Shown here: in pieces, positions 13,904 through 19,003 of the stretch | Position numbering within the stretch: position 1 is the stretch's first letter | Layout of the letters: each line of letters starts with the position of its first letter | From: a virus | Strand: one strand, 5' to 3' | DNA length: 24,588 bases | IMG/VR virus record: IMGVR_UViG_3300027791_002180 | Coordinates: 1-24,588 of that record | Notes under the pieces: model-generated | Told to the model about the DNA's origin: nothing | Databases searched by the model: none | Seen by the model: only the letters and a program-made list of their open reading frames with translations | Translations under genes and position numbers: made by a program

Positions 13904-14476
13904 TTATTGCCAGCGATAAAAAATGTGTGTTGATATGCTACCGACTAGTTGAATCTTACTTGCCCACTTAGGACTAACATAGTCTGCATGATAATGTGTG
14001 GCACCTTCAGTGATACCTCGCATACGGTTTTCTTCTACAATTCTAAATGCAACCTCTTGTGCAATTCTCCAAGCATCACTATCTCTAACGTTGTCAGCTT
14101 TTCCATCACAGTACCAGCTGAATTGACACCTATTCTTTCTTGGATAATAAATGCGTTCATCGTCAGATAGAGTAGTATCTTGTTTTGTTTTCCAACTTTC
14201 TTTAATTGGTCCTTCTTGAACAACTTCACATATTGTATTAGGATAACGAGTGTCATTTACTCTATTAAGAACTACATCAGCTACTGCATACTGCCCTGCT
14301 AGTGGTTCCGACTTAGCTTCAAAGTAAATGTTTTGTGCTAAACAGTATAATTCTGGTTGTCTTTCTTCTGTAAACAGTTCGCCTTGAACTGGCTTTATAA
14401 AAGTACTTGCTTGTGTTTGGGCGAAAGCGGTCGAAATGCTCATAACAGCTAATGTCCATATAATAGTTGATTTCAT
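13904..14476 (-). CDS. SleB-type cell-wall hydrolase with signal peptide
   Basis: A 190-residue protein. Signal peptide 1-19 (TLAVMSISTAFA). The catalytic domain matches Hydrolase_2/SleB: YCLAQNIYFEAKSEPLAGQYAVADVVLNRVNDTRYPNTICEVVQEG, with the catalytic Glu in IYFEAK, then CQFSWYCDGK and GATHYHADYVSPKWASK and a final HIFYRWQ. These enzymes cleave the glycan strand of peptidoglycan. The signal peptide sends it to the periplasm through the Sec route, so it could act as a holin-independent endolysin or remodel the wall. The ATG at 14476 has GAGG 10 nt upstream; an earlier in-frame ATG at 14491 lacks one. Confidence 0.93.
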   Translation of the reverse strand: MKSTIIWTLAVMSISTAFAQTQASTFIKPVQGELFTEERQPELYCLAQNIYFEAKSEPLAGQYAVADVVLNRVNDTRYPNTICEVVQEGPIKESWKTKQDTTLSDDERIYYPRKNRCQFSWYCDGKADNVRDSDAWRIAQEVAFRIVEENRMRGITEGATHYHADYVSPKWASKIQLVGSISTHIFYRWQ

Positions 14477-14532
14477 AATATTTTGCCTCATCTAATATTT
14501 AAAGTTAATTTGCATATACTTTAGTATGCACT

Positions 14533-14976
14533 TTAGTTCCGCCTCATTTGAGCAATCTCTGTTGCTTGTCTTGAACCGTCTTTATCGTCATCGTCAGCAA
14601 ACACAGGAACCATATTACTCTTGTGCATAGTTGCAATACCTACAAGCCTACGTTCTCCTGTATACCTCAGTGCTTCTTTTACTAAGCCAACACCAACTCC
14701 ATTACCTACACTAGGATACTCTTTTGTCTCACGTATAGGAAGTTCGTACTTCCATTCTTTAGCTTTAGTTGTTGTCTTAGGTTTGAAGTTGCCACTTACA
14801 TATTCTACGTACTCGTCAAACGTCATGACATTAGTGTGTGCATGAATACGTTTCATATGTTTGTTGTGTTCACGATGATCTTTTTGTAGTTTATCTAACC
14901 TACTGGCAGTCATCTTAGAAGTCTTGCGTTTTTTGGTATTGAGCGAAGTCATACCACGTACTAAACTCATTGTCAT
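14533..14976 (-). CDS. Conserved basic phage protein of unknown function
   Basis: A 147-residue protein. The N-terminal half is very basic (KKRKTSKMTASRLDKLQKDHREHNKHMKR), the middle has TFDEYVEYVSGNFKP, and the C-terminal part has YPSVGNGVGVGLVKEALRYTGERRLVGIATMHKSNMVPVF. No family is recognised. The basic N-terminus suggests nucleic-acid binding. It lies directly behind an early sigma70-like promoter (-10 at 15016), with AGGCG as a weak ribosome site. Confidence 0.7.
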   Translation of the reverse strand: MTMSLVRGMTSLNTKKRKTSKMTASRLDKLQKDHREHNKHMKRIHAHTNVMTFDEYVEYVSGNFKPKTTTKAKEWKYELPIRETKEYPSVGNGVGVGLVKEALRYTGERRLVGIATMHKSNMVPVFADDDDKDGSRQATEIAQMRRN

Positions 14977-15010
14977 ATTTTGCGCCTATTCGTTGCCTTA
15001 TTGTTTATAT

Positions 15011-15039
15011 ATAATAGCACGGCAAGGCGCAAAAGTCAA
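15011..15039 (-). promoter_or_regulatory. Early sigma70-like promoter before the 14976 gene
   Basis: Minus-strand TTGACT and TATTAT with a 17-bp spacer, preceded by TTACCAAAATAGG. It lies 35 nt before the ATG at 14976. Confidence 0.75.
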
Positions 15040-15057
15040 CCTATTTTGGTAACTTAA

Positions 15058-15318
15058 TTAGGCAGTTACTCTTCTTCTTGAGATTGTGTACTCAAGAGTT
15101 GGTCTACCTTGGTAACCAGTTTCTGCTGTTTTAGTTTTTACGTTAAAACCTGCATCTCTGATTTCAGAAATTCTAGCACCTGGACTAGCAATATCCATTT
15201 TTTCTTTCAAACCTTCTAATGTGAAAGTTTTACCAGTTCCCCAGTAGTTAGCTAGGATTTGTTGATTCTGTGATCCAGCTTTAAAGTATTTAGATCCAGT
15301 TGTATTTGATGTTACCAT
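15058..15318 (-). CDS. Winged-helix/HTH protein (HTH_39-like)
   Basis: An 86-residue protein. Residues 19-65 (NQQILANYWGTGKTFTLEGLKEKMDIASPGARISEIRDAGFNVKTKT) look like the HTH_39 type domain found in phage proteins: a helix, the T-L-x-x-L helix, the recognition helix with ARISEIRDAGF, and a basic wing (GRPTLEYTISRRR). It probably binds DNA. The ATG at 15318 has AAGGAG 7 nt upstream. The frame stays open to 15393 through a leader that encodes a terminator, and that extension has no ribosome site. As an early gene with its own promoter it is a candidate early regulator (inference). Confidence 0.78.
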   Translation of the reverse strand: MVTSNTTGSKYFKAGSQNQQILANYWGTGKTFTLEGLKEKMDIASPGARISEIRDAGFNVKTKTAETGYQGRPTLEYTISRRRVTA

Positions 15319-15336
15319 ATTGGTCTCCTTTGTTAA

Positions 15337-15366
15337 GAAAAAAGAGCTCGCAAGAGCCCTTTTTAT
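15337..15366 (-). terminator. Rho-independent terminator inside the leader of the HTH gene
   Basis: On the minus strand AAAAAGGGCTC, loop TTGC and GAGCTCTTTTTT form an 11-bp stem (one G-U) ending in a T-run. It lies between the promoter at 15429-15402 and the ATG at 15318. It would end the thermonuclease transcript, and it also lies in the path of the early promoter, so it may act as an attenuator. Confidence 0.8.
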
Positions 15367-15401
15367 TGTTTCTAGTTTATCTAATTTAAACATATAGCTA
15401 C

Positions 15402-15429
15402 ACTATACACTCTTAGAACTAAAAGTCAA
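15402..15429 (-). promoter_or_regulatory. Early sigma70-like promoter before the HTH gene
   Basis: Minus-strand TTGACT and TATAGT with a 16-bp spacer, preceded by the shared TTTACCAAAATAGG. It lies in the short gap after the thermonuclease stop. Confidence 0.7.
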
Positions 15430-15443
15430 CCTATTTTGGTAAA

Positions 15444-15911
15444 TTATTTCATTTTTTCAACTGCGGCGTCATAAACTGCTTGGGTCATAGTGCCATTTTC
15501 AAGCAATCTTGTTCTATTTGCCATATGTTGTGCATCAACATCGTCTTTTGAACCTCCAAAGTATGCTACAGCATGTCCCTCTTCAACAAGAATAGCAGTG
15601 CATCTTCTTTCGTCATCGGTAAGAAAGTCTCCGAGTACACGTCCGAATTTTCCTCTTGAATCTTCTCCGCTTCTGTCAATTTCCGTTTTAAGGACTTGGA
15701 TTGATCCAATTGGTAAGAGTTCTTTAAGTCTTTCTTTGCTTGCAAGTCCAAAGGCTTTCTCCACTTTATCGCGTGTTCTTGATTCTGGTGTATCTATACC
15801 CATCATGCGAACACGTTCTTTGTGCATCCACATTCCAAAGCCTAGATCAATATCTACATCAACGGTATCTCCGTCCACTACTCTTAAAATTTTACATTTA
15901 TACTCGTACAT
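15444..15911 (-). CDS. Thermonuclease-family (SNase) endonuclease
   Basis: A 155-residue staphylococcal-nuclease-fold protein. Motifs: RVVDGDTVDVDID (metal Asp), ERVRMMGIDTPE with Arg35, Asp40, Thr41 and Glu43 at the same numbers as in the staphylococcal enzyme, and EDSRGKFGRVLGDF with the second catalytic Arg. It hydrolyses DNA/RNA using calcium. No signal peptide, so it acts inside the cell, plausibly in host DNA degradation or nucleotide scavenging (inference). The ATG follows the previous stop directly (TAAATG), in an operon with two small membrane proteins. Confidence 0.94.
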   Translation of the reverse strand: MYEYKCKILRVVDGDTVDVDIDLGFGMWMHKERVRMMGIDTPESRTRDKVEKAFGLASKERLKELLPIGSIQVLKTEIDRSGEDSRGKFGRVLGDFLTDDERRCTAILVEEGHAVAYFGGSKDDVDAQHMANRTRLLENGTMTQAVYDAAVEKMK

Positions 15912-16232
15912 TTATTTCCCCCATGTTTCTGTTACGAATTCTCCGAATGCTTGTCCGAAGACCCACATCAATACAAGGATCATTCCAACCATACATACTG
16001 TAATGGTCCAAATCCAAATTTGCACTAACGGATGTTTACCCGTTGTCCAATGTATTAATCTTTTTATTTTGCCCTTTAATCCGTCTAACATAAACTTGCC
16101 TACAGTCCAACGTAATAATCTCATTACAATTAGTATAGGCGAAGATAGTACGTCAAACAGTATTAAGAACAGATCGACAGCTAGATCCACAATATGGTCT
16201 ATGTTTAACCATTTGCGAAATCGTTGCCACAT
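15912..16232 (-). CDS. Small two-span membrane protein
   Basis: A 106-residue protein with transmembrane helices at about 13-40 (IVDLAVDLFLILFDVLSSPILIVMRLL) and about 70-93 (VQIWIWTITVCMVGMILVLMWVFG), joined by a basic stretch (KGKIKRLIHWTTGKH). Not recognised. A pair of small membrane genes suggests a holin-type or membrane-remodelling role, but no specific evidence supports it. Its ATG overlaps the upstream TGA by one base. Confidence 0.65.
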   Translation of the reverse strand: MWQRFRKWLNIDHIVDLAVDLFLILFDVLSSPILIVMRLLRWTVGKFMLDGLKGKIKRLIHWTTGKHPLVQIWIWTITVCMVGMILVLMWVFGQAFGEFVTETWGK

Positions 16233-16429
16233 CAGTCACTCGATCCAACCATTTCAAACAATGAAGGGCCAAAACTACTTGCGGCCCAACCTAGTGCTAC
16301 TAAAGTGATTACTCCGTAAATTAACCATTTAATCTTAAAGTCATCTACAGTCATCTTTAGTCCTACCAGTTCATTGCCTAGTACACGTAATGATACTTCC
16401 ATCTTACCTGTGTTATCTTCTTTTGACAT
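16232..16429 (-). CDS. Small single-span membrane protein
   Basis: A 65-residue protein with a charged N-terminus (SKEDNTGKMEVSLRVLGNELVGLKMTVDDFKIK) and one transmembrane helix (WLIYGVITLVALGWAASSF). The N-terminal part resembles a short helical bundle like that of haemolysin-XhlA-type phage proteins, but too weakly to name. AAGGAG lies 8 nt before the ATG and a late-type box is upstream. First gene of the operon leading to the thermonuclease. Confidence 0.65.
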   Translation of the reverse strand: MSKEDNTGKMEVSLRVLGNELVGLKMTVDDFKIKWLIYGVITLVALGWAASSFGPSLFEMVGSSD

Positions 16430-16454
16430 TTACACATCTCCTTGGTTATACGAG

Positions 16455-16462
16455 TATTTATT
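16455..16462 (-). promoter_or_regulatory. Late promoter box AATAAATA before the 16429 operon
   Basis: Minus-strand AATAAATA lies 26 nt before the ATG at 16429, directly downstream of the beta-barrel gene's terminator. Confidence 0.5.
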
Positions 16463-16474
16463 TTAATTTAGTCA

Positions 16475-16503
16475 TAAAAAAAGGCCCCCTAAGGAGCCTT
16501 TTT
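16475..16503 (-). terminator. Rho-independent terminator after the beta-barrel gene
   Basis: On the minus strand AAGGCTCC, loop TTAG and GGGGCCTT make an 8-bp stem (one G-U pair), followed by seven Ts. It starts about 20 nt after the gene's stop. Confidence 0.88.
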
Positions 16504-16523
16504 AATTTAGTCCTAAGACTGCT

Positions 16524-17111
16524 TTAGAACTTAAACGTTAAACCTACTTCAGCGTTTCTATCGCCTGCATTCTTAAAATTGATGTCACGTGCTTCTGTAA
16601 CAGTTAATTTTGCACTAACTGCTTCTGATAAAGCATACGATGCGCCTACTTCAACATATGAAGAGTCGCGATCAAAGTCTACAATATCATTTTGAGTTGA
16701 CTGCCATGCATAACCTAGTTCTGCAAATGGTGTTAGTTTGCCCATGGTGTGCGTTACACCTACGTACGGTGAAAGATCCATTGTACGGGTGTCTGCTGTA
16801 AAGCTATCACCAAAGCTAAATTCTGCTGATGCACCTGCATATAACGGAGTTGCTGGAACATTCATTTCTTTGCCTAGTTTTAAAGCAAAGTCGTCTACAG
16901 CGCCGTTACGTTTCCATTTTACTGTAGCATCTAGTGATGACACTTCGCCAGCTACTGCAAACTCAGTTGCACCTGTTTTTGGTGACTTGATGCTAATTGA
17001 ATAGTCATCAGTAACTGCGGTCATCTTAATCGCAGTGTTGTCGAAATCTTCTGCAAAAGCAGTCGAACTCAACATAGTCGCAATAGCGACCATTAGTAAA
17101 GTTTTTTTCAT
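16524..17111 (-). CDS. Small outer-membrane beta-barrel protein
   Basis: A 195-residue protein with signal peptide MKKTLLMVAIATMLSSTAFA. The mature part alternates hydrophobic and polar residues in strands separated by turns (VKWKRNG, LYAGASAEFSFG, DLSPYVGVTHTMGKLTPFAELGYAWQS, SYVEVGASYALSEAVSAKLTVTEARD) and ends VGLTFKF with the terminal Phe used by the BAM machinery. Size suits an 8- to 10-stranded barrel. Known families cannot be assigned. It has its own terminator, and its leader (about 95 nt) carries a late box CATAAATA and a hairpin. A phage-made porin may alter the host surface or block further adsorption (inference). Confidence 0.82.
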   Translation of the reverse strand: MKKTLLMVAIATMLSSTAFAEDFDNTAIKMTAVTDDYSISIKSPKTGATEFAVAGEVSSLDATVKWKRNGAVDDFALKLGKEMNVPATPLYAGASAEFSFGDSFTADTRTMDLSPYVGVTHTMGKLTPFAELGYAWQSTQNDIVDFDRDSSYVEVGASYALSEAVSAKLTVTEARDINFKNAGDRNAEVGLTFKF

Positions 17112-17162
17112 TATTTTTCCTATTATATAAAAGTTTGCAAAACAAGTCCTTTGTCTTACAAC

Positions 17163-17183
17163 ATATAGTTATGTAAACTATAT
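17163..17183 (-). repeat. Inverted repeat in the beta-barrel leader
   Basis: ATATAGTT and AACTATAT flank a 5-nt loop, an 8-bp perfect AT-rich stem about 52 nt before the ATG at 17111. It could be an RNA hairpin or an operator; there is no T-run on the minus strand. Confidence 0.5.
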
Positions 17184-17210
17184 TAAGAGGGTGTGCTTTG
17201 TGGCACGATG

Positions 17211-17218
17211 TATTTATG
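17211..17218 (-). promoter_or_regulatory. Late promoter box CATAAATA for the beta-barrel gene
   Basis: Minus-strand CATAAATA lies just beyond the 3' part of the tmRNA coding piece and about 100 nt before the beta-barrel ATG. Confidence 0.5.
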
Positions 17219-17219
17219 T

Positions 17220-17556
17220 TTTGGGGGATAAGAGTGCGACTTTTCTGTTGCTAGGTAAGTCGCCAACCCCGAGCGATTATGCCGCTAGGGCAAAATCCTC
17301 AGTTGCGGCAAATTTGTTTAATGCACCGAAGTCCACAAAATTAAATTCGCCATTGTTTACAGTTGCTTTTGCAATTATAAAGTTCGTTCGCGTTAACCGA
17401 GCTTACATCCGGACAACTCCACATATTCTATTAACCGTCAGTCGATCCTATTTCAACCCCATCATAAGCACACTAATTGTGCAATGTGTTTATGGTGGAG
17501 TTGCCGGGTACCGCCCCCGGGTCCTGTCCAGTGTTTGAATTGCTTCAACATTGTAA
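17220..17556 (-). ncRNA. ssrA: Two-piece (circularly permuted) tmRNA
   Basis: Acceptor piece first: a T-arm (CCGGG, 7-nt loop GGCGGTA, CCCGG at 17521-17505), then CAACTCC and ACCA ending at 17494. A 33-nt intervening loop with a GCACA/TGTGC hairpin follows, then the coding piece starting GGGGTTG at 17460. CAACTCC and GGGGTTG pair over 7 bp with a G3-U70 wobble, the alanine identity element. AGGATCGAC matches the conserved 5' tmRNA motif. The resume frame starts at 17372 (GCA) after TATAATT and reads AKATVNNGEF to ATEDFALAA, stop at 17277, 32 residues and longer than usual. After the stop, GTTG/CAAC and GCGACTT/AAGTCGC form a pseudoknot. The T-loop departs from UUCRA. The piece ends are approximate. 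It rescues stalled ribosomes. Confidence 0.92.
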
Positions 17557-17560
17557 GTAT

Positions 17561-17591
17561 ATTTATACACTCTTATTGTGTGGATGTCAAG
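17561..17591 (-). promoter_or_regulatory. tmRNA promoter: sigma70 -35/-10 fused with a late box
   Basis: Minus-strand TTGACA (17591-17586), a 17-bp spacer and TATAAA (17568-17563). The -10 is extended to TATAAATA, the consensus late box (17568-17561). The same site could serve host sigma70 early and the phage late sigma factor later. The -35 lies inside the end of the DUF3307 gene. Confidence 0.78.
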
Positions 17592-17947
17592 AGAAGAATG
17601 TAAAAAAGATAACAAGTATAATGTAATATTTGATCGGTTGTCTGTGCTATCCAATATTTGTTATCAGTATTTGTCCATTTGTACTTTTGAATTAATTTTG
17701 TTTTAAAGTGATCAATAATAAAATGAAGTACATAATCTAACAATGCAATTACGATTGACATAACAACATGATTAGTTAAAAGAGCTATAACTATAAAAGT
17801 AAGTACTGCATGATCGCCCGCATGGATATAACCTTTAGGACTTCTAAGGTTAGCTTTATCTCCGGGAGTTTTTCTAAACGATTGCATTGCCAAATCGGCA
17901 ATAGCATGTTTTACAAACAGTCCATATAGTATTATTAAACTTTCCAT
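17573..17947 (-). CDS. DUF3307-family membrane protein
   Basis: A 124-residue integral membrane protein. It matches the DUF3307 layout: LIILYGLFVKHAIADLAMQSFRKTPGDKANL (His14, Asp18 and Gln22 in the H-x-x-x-D-x-x-x-Q motif, then K), GYIHAGDHAVLTFIVIALLT, and LLDYVLHFIIDHFKTKLIQKY with the second H-x-x-x-D-x-x-K motif, then WIAQTTDQILHYTCYLF. His/Asp pairs on membrane helices suggest a metal site; biochemical function is unknown. It follows the cold-shock gene by 15 nt; AAGGA is 12 nt from the ATG. The end carries the -35 of the tmRNA promoter. Confidence 0.8.
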   Translation of the reverse strand: MESLIILYGLFVKHAIADLAMQSFRKTPGDKANLRSPKGYIHAGDHAVLTFIVIALLTNHVVMSIVIALLDYVLHFIIDHFKTKLIQKYKWTNTDNKYWIAQTTDQILHYTCYLFYILLLTSTQ

Positions 17948-17962
17948 ACTATGGACTATCCT

Positions 17963-18181
17963 TTACTTCTCTGGTGTGTGAATGATTGCTATATCAATTG
18001 CAACAGGCTTTCCATTATGGTCGTCGAGTTCATAGTCAATGACCATACCTTCAACAACTTTCTTTACGCCTGCTTTACGGAACTCTGAAATGTGTACGAA
18101 TATATCTGATTGACCTTCTTCACGTGAAATAAATCCGTATCCTTTCACATGATTGTACCATTTTAATTTGCCCTGTTTCAT
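17963..18181 (-). CDS. Cold-shock-domain RNA-binding protein
   Basis: A 72-residue CspA-like protein: GKLKWYNHVKGYGFISREEGQSDIFVHISEF with RNP1 (KGYGFI, 13-18) and RNP2 (DIFVHI, 26-31), and a C-terminal VIDYELDDHNGKPVAIDI. It binds single-stranded RNA/DNA and can melt mRNA structures or prevent termination. AGGG lies about 7 nt before the ATG. Its leader contains a 10-bp hairpin (18201-18231) next to a late box, which could be an autoregulatory target (inference). Confidence 0.93.
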   Translation of the reverse strand: MKQGKLKWYNHVKGYGFISREEGQSDIFVHISEFRKAGVKKVVEGMVIDYELDDHNGKPVAIDIAIIHTPEK

Positions 18182-18200
18182 TTGTCGCCCTTCATTAAAT

Positions 18201-18231
18201 ACAGGGCGTAAAAATTACTTCTACGCCCTGT
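18201..18231 (-). promoter_or_regulatory. Strong leader hairpin before the cold-shock gene
   Basis: ACAGGGCGTA and TACGCCCTGT form a perfect 10-bp stem around an 11-nt loop. It lies after the small basic gene's stop and 20 nt before the cold-shock ATG. No T-run follows on the minus strand, so it may be a leader structure or weak terminator. Confidence 0.6.
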
Positions 18232-18233
18232 AA

Positions 18234-18241
18234 TATTTATT
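18234..18241 (-). promoter_or_regulatory. Late promoter box AATAAATA for the cold-shock gene
   Basis: Minus-strand AATAAATA overlaps the stop of the small basic gene and would place the transcript start at the foot of the 18201-18231 hairpin. Confidence 0.45.
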
Positions 18242-18413
18242 ACATATTGTTCTTTTTGTCTTGGATTTCAGCACGTTTTGCTTTAGTTAGCTTGCCTAGA
18301 TCGCCAAGTGCTTTACGAGCTCTTGCGGCCGCGGCCTTTGTACCGCCTTCAAATTTTTCATTCTCTGCTAGGTACGCTTCAAATTGTGCAACGATTTCTT
18401 CATGTATTGTCAT
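18240..18413 (-). CDS. Small Ala/Lys-rich basic protein
   Basis: A 57-residue protein. It opens MTIHEEIVAQFEAYLAENEKFEGG, followed by TKAAAARARKALGDLGKLTKAKRAEIQDKK. The Lys/Arg/Ala repeats (KAAAARARKAL, KLTKAKR) resemble histone-H1-like or nucleoid-associated proteins, and similar KF-x-x-x-KAA-x-RARKAL proteins are known to me from T4-like marine phages as unnamed conserved genes. It probably forms two helices and binds nucleic acid. AGGAG lies about 9 nt before the ATG; the length explains why it is easily missed. Confidence 0.8.
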   Translation of the reverse strand: MTIHEEIVAQFEAYLAENEKFEGGTKAAAARARKALGDLGKLTKAKRAEIQDKKNNM

Positions 18414-18427
18414 AGTTTGTTTCTCCT

Positions 18428-18718
18428 TTAAACTAGTTTGATTGATGTTGTTGATTCAATGTATTGGTCTGCCATTCCCTTTTCGGTCTTAGCAATAAAC
18501 ACAATAGTTGATAGATTAATTTCTAAATCACTATCGCGACCCACTGTAAAAGTAAATGGCACCATGCCAATACCGTCTTTAGTCATAGTAAGAGCCATAG
18601 GCTTCTTAACCTTCATTGAATCTGTTTCTTTTTTAACTAAGCGAGCAATCACTTCTTCTCCTGCTACAGTTTTAAAACTGATTGTGTCGCCATCTTTATA
18701 TGTAGTTTCTAATAACAT
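18428..18718 (-). CDS. Conserved hypothetical protein, beta-rich
   Basis: A 96-residue protein beginning LLETTYKDGDTISFKTVAGEEVIARLVKKETDSMKVKKPMALTMTKDG. The pattern of a strand with G-E-E-V-I-A-R-L followed by K-x-x-x-x-x-V-x-K-P suggests an Sm/Hfq-like small beta-barrel, but this is only a shape impression. AGGA lies 6 nt before the ATG. It sits between glutaredoxin and the small basic gene. Confidence 0.7.
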   Translation of the reverse strand: MLLETTYKDGDTISFKTVAGEEVIARLVKKETDSMKVKKPMALTMTKDGIGMVPFTFTVGRDSDLEINLSTIVFIAKTEKGMADQYIESTTSIKLV

Positions 18719-18721
18719 ATT

Positions 18722-19003
18722 TTATCCTAAGCTCGATCCTGTGCCGTTCCATCCCGTGTTATCAACATAACTGACTAATGCTTCATAGCCTCCAATAAGT
18801 TGATCCCCTATAAAGATTTGCGGAGCAGTTTTTGGTTGTGGTAATCCTTTTTGTGCAAAAGACTCTAGCATCTCGCTTGGTTGAATATCAGTTCCAAGTG
18901 TTAATGTCTTGTAAGTAATATGCATATTGTCGAGTAAGGCTTTTGCTTTTAAACATGAAGGACAGTTAGGTTTACTGTACACAAGTACTTCTTGTTGGTT
19001 CAT
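18722..19003 (-). CDS. grx: Glutaredoxin
   Basis: A 93-residue thioredoxin-fold protein with the redox motif CPSC (Cys14, Cys17), and TAPQIFIGDQLIGGYEAL with the cis-Pro and the glutathione-binding GGYEAL. It re-reduces the C-terminal cysteines of NrdA. The ATG overlaps the nrdB stop by 4 nt (ATGA), so it is translated together with nrdB. This gene order is usual for T4-like phages. Confidence 0.95.
   Translation of the reverse strand: MNQQEVLVYSKPNCPSCLKAKALLDNMHITYKTLTLGTDIQPSEMLESFAQKGLPQPKTAPQIFIGDQLIGGYEALVSYVDNTGWNGTGSSLG

Noticed and set aside
15490-16308. 272-codon plus-strand open frame
   Set aside because: It is antisense to the thermonuclease and a small membrane gene, both of which have ribosome sites and, for the nuclease, clear catalytic motifs. 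The plus-strand product has no recognisable features.
17191-17538. 115-codon plus-strand open frame over the tmRNA locus
   Set aside because: The minus strand holds a structured two-piece tmRNA with promoter, paired acceptor stem and tag frame; the plus-strand frame has no ribosome site or family match.
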